From positions 2,743,001 to 2,807,000 of the forward strand of contig NZ_JAVIWK010000001.1 of NCBI RefSeq assembly GCF_034314165.1: a stretch of DNA of 64,000 nt, read 5' to 3'. Under the pieces are notes generated by a model. The model was given only the letters and a program-made list of their open reading frames with translations. It was not told the origin of the DNA and ran no database searches. The first letter of the stretch is position 1. Every line of letters begins with the position of its first letter. The position numbers and the translations under genes were made by a program. The DNA comes from Pseudomonas sp. Bout1. Its GTDB lineage: Bacteria; Pseudomonadota; Gammaproteobacteria; Pseudomonadales; Pseudomonadaceae. Shown piece by piece: positions 53,768 through 62,178 of the stretch.

Positions 53768-55339
53768 TCATCCGCGCTTCGGAGCGCTGTCGTCAAGCCA
53801 GGCCTGGTCCAGACGGAAGACTGCGCCGCGTGGGTGCAGTTGGTAGCCCTGAACATAGGTGCGCTGGGCGGCCAGCACGTCGAAGAAGGTCGGGATCAGC
53901 GAGGGCACTTGCTCGTGCATCAACTGTTGCGCTTTGGCGTACAGCGCGCTGCGCTTGACCGGGTCGTCGGTGCCACGGGCGGCGGCCACGGCAGCGTCGA
54001 ATTCAGCGTTGTTCCAGCGGGTTTCGTTCCATGCTGCATCGGAGGTGTAGAGCAGCGAGAACACCGCATCGGCCGAAGGCTGCATGTTGTAGAAACCGAC
54101 GTAGAAGTTGCCCTTCTTCCACACCTGGTCCAGGTAGGTGCTGTTGGCCATGGTCGCAACGGTGATGTTGAAACCGGCAGGCTTGGCCATTTCGCGCACG
54201 GCAATCCCCAGTTGGGTGCGGGTAGACGGTTTGTCCGAGGCCACCAGGGTGATGTCCAGCCCGTTGGGGTAGCCGGCGTCGGCCAGCAGTTTTTTCGCTT
54301 GGGTCAGGTTGGCTTGGCGCAGCTCAATGTCGCTGTAGTAGCGGTAGGCGGCATTCAGCGGCGTGTCGTTGCCCGGTGTGCCAAAGCCTTCTGCGACGAA
54401 GTCCACCATGGCCGAACGATCGACGCACAACGACAACGCCTGGCGCACGCGCACGTCATTAAAGGGTGGTTGATCGCAACCCATGTTGATGTTCAGGAAC
54501 TGCCCGGACGCCACGCGCAGGCCTTTGACGCCATTCGCCTCACTGAGGCGGGTGAATTCGGTGGCCTGGGCCGAGAGCATCAGGTCGATGTCGCCGGACA
54601 TCAGCGCCGAGCCTTCCGAGGCGGGGTCTGGGTAGACGCGGATTTCGACGCGGTCCAGGTGCGGGCGTTGCGGGTCGTAGAAGTGTTCGTTGCGAGTGAC
54701 TACCACCATGCGTTCCGGCTCGAACGACACCAGCTTGAATGGGCCGGTGCCGATGGCTTCGCGAGACAGCCGCGTCATGTCGGTTTGCAGGATCGCGGCC
54801 GGGACGATCTTGGCGTCCGGGTAGGCAAGGCTTACCGGCAAGTCGGCATAGGGGGCGGTGGTGGTCAGCTTGATGTGCAGGTCGTCCAGCGCCTCGACGC
54901 TTTTGATCGGGCCGATATTGCGCAGGCCGGGGGAGGCGGTTTTGGGGTCGAGCACGGCTTGCAGGCTGGCGGCGACGTCTTTAGCGGTGCAGGCGCTGCC
55001 ATCGTGGAATTTCAGGTTGCCGCGCAGGGTGAAGGTCCACTCGGTGAGGTCGGCGTTATGGCTCCAGGACTGCGCCAGGTCGGGCTCGGCTTGCATGTCC
55101 TGGCTCAGGCGGGTGAGGCCGTTGTAGAGCAGTTCGCTGAGCAAGTACTCGGGGTTGACCCTGGCCAGCAGCGGGTTGAGCATGCCGACCGCCTGGTCGA
55201 CGCTGATGCGCAAGGTCCCACCTTTTTGCGCGGCCGCAGCGGCCCACAGGGTGCTGGAAAACGGCAGCATGGCGGCGCCGGTGACGATGGCGGAAGTGGT
55301 CAGGAAGCGACGGCGATTCAGCCTGAAGACGGTATTCAT
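53768..55339 (-). CDS. Peptide-type ABC transporter substrate-binding protein, Tat-exported
   Basis: A 523-residue family 5 binding protein. A twin-arginine type head (NRRRFLTTSAIVTGAAMLPF) is followed by LWAAAAAQKGGTLRISVDQA. The mature region has WTFTLRGNLKFHDGSACTAK and DVRVRQALSLCVDRSAMVDF. GTGGAG precedes the ATG at 55339, which gives a normal signal; an upstream ATG five codons earlier is in frame. It starts the importer operon that continues through the two permeases, the fused ATPase and an M20 peptidase. Confidence 0.9.
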   Translation of the reverse strand: MNTVFRLNRRRFLTTSAIVTGAAMLPFSSTLWAAAAAQKGGTLRISVDQAVGMLNPLLARVNPEYLLSELLYNGLTRLSQDMQAEPDLAQSWSHNADLTEWTFTLRGNLKFHDGSACTAKDVAASLQAVLDPKTASPGLRNIGPIKSVEALDDLHIKLTTTAPYADLPVSLAYPDAKIVPAAILQTDMTRLSREAIGTGPFKLVSFEPERMVVVTRNEHFYDPQRPHLDRVEIRVYPDPASEGSALMSGDIDLMLSAQATEFTRLSEANGVKGLRVASGQFLNINMGCDQPPFNDVRVRQALSLCVDRSAMVDFVAEGFGTPGNDTPLNAAYRYYSDIELRQANLTQAKKLLADAGYPNGLDITLVASDKPSTRTQLGIAVREMAKPAGFNITVATMANSTYLDQVWKKGNFYVGFYNMQPSADAVFSLLYTSDAAWNETRWNNAEFDAAVAAARGTDDPVKRSALYAKAQQLMHEQVPSLIPTFFDVLAAQRTYVQGYQLHPRGAVFRLDQAWLDDSAPKRG

Positions 55340-55435
55340 GGCAATACTCCACATGGCAATGAGAGAAGCGTGGGGCAGCTACGTAAAAAAAGCCGATGAC
55401 CAGTCTTGGCGCCAGTCTTCGGGGGGGTATTTTGC

Positions 55436-56728
55436 TCAGCCAGGCTGGGCGGTGGTGCTCGATTGCGGGATGAAATCTTCAGCCAGGTAGGCCAGGATCG
55501 ATTGCGCCAGGGCGACCAGGTCGCTGCGCGTGGTGTATTCGTCGGCGGCATGGATCTGGCTTTCCGGGCGTATCAGCCCGCCCAGCAGGATTTCCTGAAT
55601 CCCGGCTTGCTGGACCCAGCCCATGTCCGAGCTGCTGGACGAGCCGTAGCACTGGAATTGCTCCTGGGTAAAACCGAAGCCAACTCCCAGCGCCGCCTGC
55701 CAGCGTGGCCAGTGCGGCCCGGTGGGGTCGGCGACCGGCGCCAGATGGCCGATCACTTCGTGTTCTACGGACAACGCTTCGGTACCGGCCATGGCCGTGT
55801 CGATGCACTGTTGCAGCTCGGCCATCACCGACTCGAACGGTTCCTGGGGCGCGTAGCGGCGATTGATCAATATTTCGAACTGCGCCGGGATGGTCGAGCC
55901 CTTGCTGCCGCCGTGAGCTGCGGCCAGGGTCATGCGTGAAATCAGCGGCGCGCCGTTGTAGTGGGGCGGCGCCGGCATCGGCCAACTGCGTTGCTGCACC
56001 TGGTGTTTCAGGCTGTTCAGGGCGTTGAGCAGCGGCAGGCTTTGTTCGATAGCGTTAATGGCATCCACCGGTTCGCCGGAATGCGATGAGCGCCCCTTGA
56101 CGGTAATCTTCAGGTCGATGCTGCCGAAGCAACCCGCCCAGATACGCGGCGCGGCGCCTCCGTTAAAACTGAGGATGTGGCCTTCTACCAGTTGCTGTTC
56201 GGCCAGGTAGCGAATGCCGGGGTACAGACCACCTTCTTCATCGGTACACAGCAATAGCGACGGGCAGAAGCGCAGCGGCAGGTTGAAGCGTTGGGCAGCG
56301 CGCAGGGCGGCGAGGGTGGCGGCCACGCTGCCTTTCATGTCGGCGGTGCCGCGCCCGATCAGCTTGCCGCCGACTTCAGTCAATTGCAGCGGTGGTTGGG
56401 TCCAGCCATCGCCTGGCGGTACGGTGTCGACGTGAAAATACAGGCTGCACACTTCCTGTTGGCCCGGTTGGCGCGCGATCAGGTTGATGCGTTCGCCATG
56501 GGCTTCACCGCTGCGGGTCTGCCACAAGGCTTCTGGCACCGTGACGCGGCGGATCTGCAAACCCAGCGGTGCCACCAGCGTTTCCATGAGGTCGGCAAAC
56601 GCGCCGTAGCCTGCGCCGGGTGGAAAACAGGTGTCGACTGCGATCATTCGTTGCAGATCATCGATCAGCGAATCATGATCCGCCTCGATCGACTCAAGTG
56701 CCTGCGTCAGAGCTGCATGGATGGGCAT
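55436..56728 (-). CDS. M20-family metallopeptidase
   Basis: A 430-residue hydrolase. Metal-ligand motifs are CSLYFHVDTVPPGDGW (His, Asp), IGRGTADMKGSVAATLAALR (bridging Asp) and LLLCTDEEGGLYPGIR (catalytic Glu and metal Glu). The dimerisation region follows KGRSSHSGEPVDAINAIEQS. It probably deacylates or cleaves the imported substrate. It is about 96 bases upstream of the binding-protein gene on the same strand and is divergent from the GntR gene, whose promoter it shares. The other M20 gene in this cluster is at 49134-50360. Confidence 0.9.
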   Translation of the reverse strand: MPIHAALTQALESIEADHDSLIDDLQRMIAVDTCFPPGAGYGAFADLMETLVAPLGLQIRRVTVPEALWQTRSGEAHGERINLIARQPGQQEVCSLYFHVDTVPPGDGWTQPPLQLTEVGGKLIGRGTADMKGSVAATLAALRAAQRFNLPLRFCPSLLLCTDEEGGLYPGIRYLAEQQLVEGHILSFNGGAAPRIWAGCFGSIDLKITVKGRSSHSGEPVDAINAIEQSLPLLNALNSLKHQVQQRSWPMPAPPHYNGAPLISRMTLAAAHGGSKGSTIPAQFEILINRRYAPQEPFESVMAELQQCIDTAMAGTEALSVEHEVIGHLAPVADPTGPHWPRWQAALGVGFGFTQEQFQCYGSSSSSDMGWVQQAGIQEILLGGLIRPESQIHAADEYTTRSDLVALAQSILAYLAEDFIPQSSTTAQPG

Positions 56729-56798
56729 TTTTGGGTCTCGTTGTATTTCTATATAGTTTATAGTTAAGTATCTCGATATTGCCCGTCAAGGAAAAAAT

Positions 56799-57572
56799 AT
56801 GACCGATAGCAACGCGCCGTCTGCGCCTGCCAGTTCTTTTTCGCGCCTGAGCGAGCACGACAGCGCGCCATTGTATGAAGTGGTCAAGCGCCATATCTCG
56901 GAAGCGATCCTGATCGGGGAGTGGCCCAGCGGCACGGTGATACCCAGCGAAAATGCCCTGGCCAATGATTTTGGCGTGTCCGTAGGGACTGTGCGGCGTG
57001 CGCTGGCGGAGTTGGTGTCGGAGGGGATGCTGATGCGCCGGCGCAAGACCGGCACGGTAGTGACGGGCTGGGCGCCGCTGCATAACCTGCGCTACTTCTT
57101 TCAGTATTTCCGTTTGCACAATAAGGAAGGCGCACTGCTGAAATCGCGCACCGCCTTGCTCGATTACCAGCTCGGCGAGGCGACTGCGCTGGACGCGCAA
57201 AAGCTGTTGATCGAAGAGGGCAGCCCGGTCTATCGCTTGCACCGCTTGCGCAGCATTGACGGCGTGGCAGCGATGCACGAGCGCTTTACCGTGGTCGCCA
57301 GCAAGGTGCCGGACTTCCCTGGCCCCGACGAGTTGCCGGAGCTGCTTTACCGTTACCTGCTTGAGCAGTACGGGCTAAGGGTGGCTGCCGTGCGCGAGCA
57401 ACTGACTGCGGGGTTGGCCAATGAGGAGGATTGCCGCCTGCTGGAACTGACCGCGCCACACGCGGTGATGATTATCGACGCAGTATCGTTCGATCAGGCT
57501 GCAACGCCGGTGATGATGACCCACCAGCGTGTCAGCACTGAGCACTTCATGTATGTTAACGAAATACGCTAA
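56799..57572 (+). CDS. GntR-family regulator with UTRA domain (HutC subfamily)
   Basis: A 257-residue regulator. The winged HTH (PLYEVVKRHISEAILIGEWP, SENALANDFGVSVGTVRRAL) is followed by the UTRA ligand domain (EGSPVYRLHRLRSIDGVAAM, HERFTVVASKVPDFPG, LAGLANEEDC-like TAGLANEEDC). It probably controls the divergent M20/ABC importer operon. The shared 70-base promoter is AT-rich (TATATAGTTTATAGTTAAG), so operator and promoter overlap there. The likely effector is a substrate or product of that pathway, not readable here. Confidence 0.92.
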   Translation: MTDSNAPSAPASSFSRLSEHDSAPLYEVVKRHISEAILIGEWPSGTVIPSENALANDFGVSVGTVRRALAELVSEGMLMRRRKTGTVVTGWAPLHNLRYFFQYFRLHNKEGALLKSRTALLDYQLGEATALDAQKLLIEEGSPVYRLHRLRSIDGVAAMHERFTVVASKVPDFPGPDELPELLYRYLLEQYGLRVAAVREQLTAGLANEEDCRLLELTAPHAVMIIDAVSFDQAATPVMMTHQRVSTEHFMYVNEIR

Positions 57573-57646
57573 GGAAGCTGCGGCTGCTTGAGCCGCATTG
57601 CTGGAGTCGTGCAGCTGAGATTTCTCGAACGGCCATTCTCACCGCT

Positions 57647-57937
57647 TTGGCGATCACGCTCAGTCAGTCACGCAAGGCCCGCGAACGGGAAAGGCACGTC
57701 AAGCGCCTGGAAGGGCGCATGGCGGTAATGCGCACCGTGCAGCAGGCCAAAATAATCCTCATCGAAACCCAGGGCATGTCGGAGACCGACGCCTACAACG
57801 CGTTGCGAGATCAAGCCATGGCCAAACGCGAGCCGGTGGAAAAAATCGCTGAAGCGCTGGTCAAGGCCCACGAGTTGCGGGCCTGGTTTCGGCTGGTGCG
57901 GGTGCTCTGTTACTGGCGTGTTAAGTTAATTTCTTGA
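57647..57937 (+). pseudogene. Orphan ANTAR-domain fragment
   Basis: About 96 codons from a TTG. Residues 20-76 (RLEGRMAVMRTVQQAKIILI, MSETDAYNALRDQAMAKREP, VEKIAEALVKAHEL) fit the ANTAR RNA-binding module of AmiR/NasT-type antiterminators, which usually follows a receiver-like domain. That N-terminal domain is absent. The last 19 residues after HELRAWFRL do not look like a normal ANTAR end. It is probably the truncated remainder of a regulator, though a short stand-alone ANTAR protein cannot be excluded. It has no obvious ribosome site. Confidence 0.55.
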
Positions 57938-58043
57938 GTTAGTACGCCAGTAGTACAACTCGCTAATGAGACCCGATTGGCTATGGGCTGTTTTTTTGCC
58001 ACCACTGAACATCCCTCGGTATCTGCAGACTTCGTCGTCTGCT

Positions 58044-58081
58044 GAAACAACAACGCCGGCAAATGCCGGCGTTGTTGTTTC
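58044..58081 (-). terminator. Strong hairpin between ANTAR fragment and monooxygenase gene
   Basis: GAAACAACAACGCCGGC and GCCGGCGTTGTTGTTTC are 17-base perfect inverted arms with a four-base loop. It lies 12 bases beyond the stop of the minus-strand monooxygenase gene. The U-rich arm end makes it a plausible bidirectional terminator. Confidence 0.75.
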
Positions 58082-58092
58082 AACGCTTATCC

Positions 58093-59136
58093 TCAGCGAA
58101 ACGCCGGCACCACGTGCTTGATAAACAGCTCCAGGGACTTTTTCTTCTCTGCGTGGGGCAGGCTGTTGTCACACCAGAAGCTGAACTCGTCCACTCCCAG
58201 TTCCTGGTAGTACCGGATGCGCGGGATGATTTCTTCCGGCGTGCCAATCATCGCGGTCTTGTGCAGGCTTTCCAGTTCGAACTCCGGGCGGGCGGCGAAT
58301 TTTTCTTCCGGGCTCGGCTCGAGGAAGCCGTTGACCGGCACGGTCTTGTTGCCGAACCAGGCATCGAAGGTGCGATAAAACCGGGCGATCGCCTTGGCCC
58401 CGACTTTCCAGCCTTCAGGGTCGTCCACCGCATGCACGTGGGTGTGGCGCAGCACCATCAGTTGCGGGCGTGGCACATCCGGGTTGTTGTCCAGCGCTGC
58501 CTGGAACTTGTTCTTCAGGTCGAGGACTTCTTCGTCGCCCTTCATCAACGGGGTCACCATGACGTTGCAGCCGTTAGCCACCGCAAAGTTATGCGAGTCT
58601 GGGTCGCGCGCGGCAATCCACATCGGCGGGTTGGGCTGCTGGATCGGCTTGGGCACGCTGGTGGAAGTCGGGAACTTCCAGATGTCACCGTCATGGGCGT
58701 AGTCGCCTTTCCACAGTGCACGCACCACCGGCACCATCTCGCGCAGGGCTTGGCCACCGCTAGATGCGGGCATGCCGCCGGCCATGCGGTCGAACTCCAC
58801 CTGGTAGGCGCCACGGGCCAGGCCGACTTCCATGCGCCCGTTACTGATAACGTCGAGCAGCGCGCATTCGCCCGCTACCCGCAACGGGTGCCAGAACGGC
58901 GCGATGATGGTGCCGGCGCCCAGGTGAATGGTCGTGGTCTTGGCCGCGAGGTAAGCCAGCAGCGGCATCGGGCTGGGCGAGATGGTGTATTCCATGGCGT
59001 GGTGTTCGCCAATCCAGACGGTGCTGAAACCACCGGCTTCGGCCATCAGGGTCAGTTCGGTCAAGTCTTCGAACAACTGGCGATGGCTGACACTTTCATC
59101 CCAGCGTTCCATGTGCACGAACAGGGAAAATTTCAT
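58093..59136 (-). CDS. LLM-class flavin-dependent monooxygenase
   Basis: A 347-residue luciferase-like TIM-barrel enzyme. Features are KFSLFVHMERWDESVSHRQL, TVWIGEHHAMEYTISPSPMP, THVHAVDDP and HLGAGTIIAPFWHPLRVAGE with the later SNGRMEVGLARGAYQVEFDR. It needs reduced flavin supplied by a partner; a flavin reductase gene is 2.2 kb away with the same promoter motif. CGAGGT lies seven bases before the ATG at 59136. It resembles none of the named LLM enzymes I know (not RutA, SsuD). A nitrogen- or sulfur-containing substrate is likely in view of the NCS1 permease. Confidence 0.85.
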   Translation of the reverse strand: MKFSLFVHMERWDESVSHRQLFEDLTELTLMAEAGGFSTVWIGEHHAMEYTISPSPMPLLAYLAAKTTTIHLGAGTIIAPFWHPLRVAGECALLDVISNGRMEVGLARGAYQVEFDRMAGGMPASSGGQALREMVPVVRALWKGDYAHDGDIWKFPTSTSVPKPIQQPNPPMWIAARDPDSHNFAVANGCNVMVTPLMKGDEEVLDLKNKFQAALDNNPDVPRPQLMVLRHTHVHAVDDPEGWKVGAKAIARFYRTFDAWFGNKTVPVNGFLEPSPEEKFAARPEFELESLHKTAMIGTPEEIIPRIRYYQELGVDEFSFWCDNSLPHAEKKKSLELFIKHVVPAFR

Positions 59137-59242
59137 GACGCTTACCTCGGATCTATTGTGATCGGCCTGTCGACTGCGGCCCTTAAGTGCTCTCGCCAAT
59201 GTGAAGCGTGCCAGTAATGACGGCTATTCGGCGGATTGATTG

Positions 59243-59259
59243 TTGGTATACCATAATAC
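59243..59259 (+). promoter_or_regulatory. Shared operator motif, copy 1
   Basis: TTGGTATACCATAATAC lies between the monooxygenase gene and the chemoreceptor gene. It contains the palindrome TGGTATACCA. Related copies are at 61905 and 62078. It could be the operator of a GntR-type regulator encoded outside the window. Confidence 0.55.
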
Positions 59260-59323
59260 GGAATATCCGCAAAACTTTTCTCTCCAACGGTCGCACACTC
59301 ACCTCACAAGGAAGGCGAGCTAG

Positions 59324-61270
59324 ATGAACATAAAACAAAAATTGATCCTGGCGTTTGCGGTGATCGCCAGCCTACCGGTCATTCTGGTGGCTGTGATGAT
59401 CATCCTCAACGTGCGCCATGAGGCACGTGACGGCTTTATCGACGGCAGCGAACGTGAGATTCGCCAGGTCGACAACGCCATGCAGCTGTTCTTTGAAGGC
59501 ATCAGCCAGAATGTCGCGTACCTGGCGGCGCACCCGCAGTTGCAGAGCATTAATGGCGACGTGAAACGCTATCTGGCCAGCGACGCGGCGCAGGTCGCGC
59601 CCGGCGAGCGCGACCAGCAGCTGTTCAAGCTGTTCGAGGGCTTGGCCAAAAGCCATGCGGCCTACACCTACTTGTCATTGGGTACCGAAGACGGCGGTTA
59701 TGTGTTCTGGCCCGGCGACCCCAAGCTTGCCGGTTACGACCCGCGCACCCGGCCCTGGTACAAGACGGCCATGGCGCACCCGGGCACCACGCTGCGCACC
59801 GAAGCCTATTACTGGGCTGCCGATGACGTGGTGCTGGTCAGCACCGTGCAAAGCTTCAACGATCGCCAGGGCAAGGCCGGCGGGGTGGTGAACATCGATG
59901 TGTCCCTCAAGCAACTGACCGACCTGGTCAAACAGATCAAGTTGGGTGACAGCGGCTACCTGATGTTGATGGAGGCCAATAACACGGTGCTGGTGGACCC
60001 GAATGACCCGTCCCACAACTTCAAAAAACTCAGTGAGTTGGGCGAGGGTTACCGGCAGTTGAGCGAGGCCGGCCAAGGCTTGGTGCAGGTCGAGTTGGCC
60101 GGGGAACGCTACATGGCGTTTGTCTGGCCGTCGAAGGCGTTGGGCTGGCGGTTCGTTGGGGTAGTGCGCGAAAGCGAGGTGATGGCCGGCGCGGCGCGCC
60201 TCACCTGGCTGATCGCGGCGATCGCGCTGGTATGCGCCGTGTTGTTTGCCGTGGTGGGTGCCTGGTTTGCCGGGCTGATCGTCAAGCCGATTCGTGGCGT
60301 GGCCAGCGGCCTGGAAGGCATCGCCCAGGGCGAAGGCGACCTGACGGCGCGCCTGCCGGTAAAGGGCCGCGACGAGACGGCGCAACTGGCCGGCTGGTTC
60401 AACCAGTTCCTCGAAGCGATCCGTACGCTGATCCAGCGCATCGGCCAGGCCGCCGGGCAGATCCACAGCAGCTCGGGAAGCGCCATGGAGGTCTCGGTGG
60501 AAATGGCCGAAGTCGCCTCGCGCCAACGCGAAGCCGTGGACATGGTGTCCACCGCGTTTCATGAAATGGTCGCCACTTCCAATGAGGTCGCGCGTTCCTG
60601 CAGCCAGGCCGCCGATTCGGCCGACAACGGCCAGCGCCAGGCGCACACCGGCCAGCAGCAGATCGACGCGGCGGTAAACAGCGTAGGGCGCCTGAGCGAA
60701 GAAATCGGCCATTCTGCCCAGTCCATGGAGCAACTGGAAAAAGACAGTAACGACATCCAGTCGATCCTCGGCACCATCCGTTCCATCGCCGAGCAGACCA
60801 ACCTGCTGGCGCTGAACGCCGCCATCGAAGCAGCGCGTGCCGGTGAACAGGGCCGTGGTTTTGCCGTGGTGGCGGACGAAGTGCGCGCCCTGGCCAAGCG
60901 CACCTCGGACTCCACCGGCGAGATCGACGGGCTGCTGGGCAACCTGGCGCGGCGCACTCATCAGATGGGCAAGCAGATGCATGCCAGCCTGGAGGTTTCC
61001 CAGGAAACGGTGGTGTCGATCAACGAGGCACGGGCCAGCTTTGGGTTGATTCGCGAGTCGGTGGACGTGATCCGCGACATGAACACGCAAATTGCCACGG
61101 CCGCCGAAGAGCAGCACCAGGTGGCTGAAGACATCAATCGGCATATCAGCCAAATTCACGGGGATGCGCAGTTGGTGGCGAGCCTGGCCGATTCCACGCG
61201 CCAGGATGCGCAGCAATTGACGGCGTTGTCGCAGACGTTGAATCAGTTGGTCAGCCGTTTTCGTACCTGA
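59324..61270 (+). CDS. Methyl-accepting chemotaxis protein with dCACHE-type sensor
   Basis: A 648-residue receptor. TM1 spans about residues 7-29 and TM2 about 293-315. Between them is a dCACHE-like periplasmic domain ([40 protein letters not shown]). HAMP follows ([20 protein letters not shown]), then a coiled-coil signalling domain with the hairpin [20 protein letters not shown] near residue 490 and [20 protein letters not shown]. No C-terminal NWETF tether is present. It is divergent from the monooxygenase gene, with motif copy 1 between them, so it may steer cells to the same substrate. Confidence 0.92.
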   Translation: MNIKQKLILAFAVIASLPVILVAVMIILNVRHEARDGFIDGSEREIRQVDNAMQLFFEGISQNVAYLAAHPQLQSINGDVKRYLASDAAQVAPGERDQQLFKLFEGLAKSHAAYTYLSLGTEDGGYVFWPGDPKLAGYDPRTRPWYKTAMAHPGTTLRTEAYYWAADDVVLVSTVQSFNDRQGKAGGVVNIDVSLKQLTDLVKQIKLGDSGYLMLMEANNTVLVDPNDPSHNFKKLSELGEGYRQLSEAGQGLVQVELAGERYMAFVWPSKALGWRFVGVVRESEVMAGAARLTWLIAAIALVCAVLFAVVGAWFAGLIVKPIRGVASGLEGIAQGEGDLTARLPVKGRDETAQLAGWFNQFLEAIRTLIQRIGQAAGQIHSSSGSAMEVSVEMAEVASRQREAVDMVSTAFHEMVATSNEVARSCSQAADSADNGQRQAHTGQQQIDAAVNSVGRLSEEIGHSAQSMEQLEKDSNDIQSILGTIRSIAEQTNLLALNAAIEAARAGEQGRGFAVVADEVRALAKRTSDSTGEIDGLLGNLARRTHQMGKQMHASLEVSQETVVSINEARASFGLIRESVDVIRDMNTQIATAAEEQHQVAEDINRHISQIHGDAQLVASLADSTRQDAQQLTALSQTLNQLVSRFRT

Positions 61271-61300
61271 CAACAGATGGAACTGACACACAGCAATCCA

Positions 61301-61332
61301 AATGTGGGAGGGGGCTTGCCCCCTCCCACATT
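61301..61332. repeat. REP-type palindrome after the chemoreceptor gene
   Basis: AATGTGGGAGGGGGCT and TGCCCCCTCCCACATT are inverted 16-base arms with a single mismatch. It follows the chemoreceptor stop by 30 bases and precedes the flavin reductase stop. It may serve as a transcript end for both. Confidence 0.8.
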
Positions 61333-61356
61333 GCCCACATTGGATTCAGGTGTTGC

Positions 61357-61842
61357 TTAGGCCGGCATGGGCAACGCGCCCATCTTGCCGTGGCAATACA
61401 CCAGTGGCCCGGCGTTCTGCTGGGGCACGATCAGGTTCTTCACCGAACCGACCATGATCGCGTGGTCACCGCCTTCGTATTCACGCCACAACTCGCATTC
61501 GATCACCGCCGTGGCATTGGCCAGTATCGGGTTGCCCCGTTCGCTCAAGGTCCATTCGATGCCCTGCGCCTTGTCTTTGCCCTTGCGCGCAAAGGCATAG
61601 GCTTCGCTCTGCTGCCCGCCGGACAGCACATGAATGGCAAAGCGTTTGTTCTTGATCAGCACCGGGTAGGAATCGGAGCTGTAGTTGGGGCAAAACAGCA
61701 CCAGGGCTGGGTCCATGGACAACGAGCTGAAAGCGCTGGCGGTCAGACCGACAATTTGCCCGTCGTCATCGAGCGTGGTGATCACGGTGACCCCGGACGG
61801 GAACGAGCCCATCACTTGTTTGTAGATGGCGGCGTCGATCAT
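61357..61842 (-). CDS. Flavin reductase (FMN-binding, HpaC/RutF-like)
   Basis: A 161-residue flavin reductase. FPSGVTVITT, VGLTASAFSSLSMDPALVLF, IHVLSGGQQ and the C-terminal HAIMVGSVKNLIVPQQNAGP fit the family that supplies reduced FMN to two-component monooxygenases. AGAGGA lies seven bases before the ATG at 61842. It is likely the partner of the LLM enzyme at 58093-59136, judging by the shared promoter motif at 61905. Confidence 0.9.
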   Translation of the reverse strand: MIDAAIYKQVMGSFPSGVTVITTLDDDGQIVGLTASAFSSLSMDPALVLFCPNYSSDSYPVLIKNKRFAIHVLSGGQQSEAYAFARKGKDKAQGIEWTLSERGNPILANATAVIECELWREYEGGDHAIMVGSVKNLIVPQQNAGPLVYCHGKMGALPMPA

Positions 61843-61904
61843 GGGACAGTCCTCTTGAGGTGGAGTGGGGACGGCAAAGCGGGTTTTATGATTTTGTAGG
61901 TCTG

Positions 61905-61921
61905 ATGGTATACCGTAATAC
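61905..61921 (+). promoter_or_regulatory. Shared operator motif, copy 2
   Basis: ATGGTATACCGTAATAC lies 63 bases upstream of the flavin reductase start. It differs from copy 1 at two positions. Confidence 0.55.
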
Positions 61922-62077
61922 AATCAAATCAAGAGCTTTTTAAAACCGCCGACAAACGTTGGCCTTTGGTCTTATAACCAATAAATACGGGGGTTAAGGC
62001 GAGAATAGGTGAAGGGGCATGTGGCACAATTACGGATCAGATGCAGCTTGAGACTACGGATCAGTCTTGTGAAAATG

Positions 62078-62094
62078 TTGGAATACCATAATAT
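62078..62094 (+). promoter_or_regulatory. Shared operator motif, copy 3
   Basis: TTGGAATACCATAATAT lies 84 bases before the NCS1 permease start. It differs from copy 1 at two positions. Confidence 0.5.
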
Positions 62095-62178
62095 GGTGTT
62101 CATCTGAGGGGCGGCCAGAGAGCGCCCCCGGTTTGGCGTCAAACAACTATAAGATCAGACCAACGCGAGTGCATTTCC

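Noticed and set aside
59675..61291. Long minus-strand frame opposite the chemoreceptor
   Set aside because: Antisense to a strong MCP gene with no motifs of its own.
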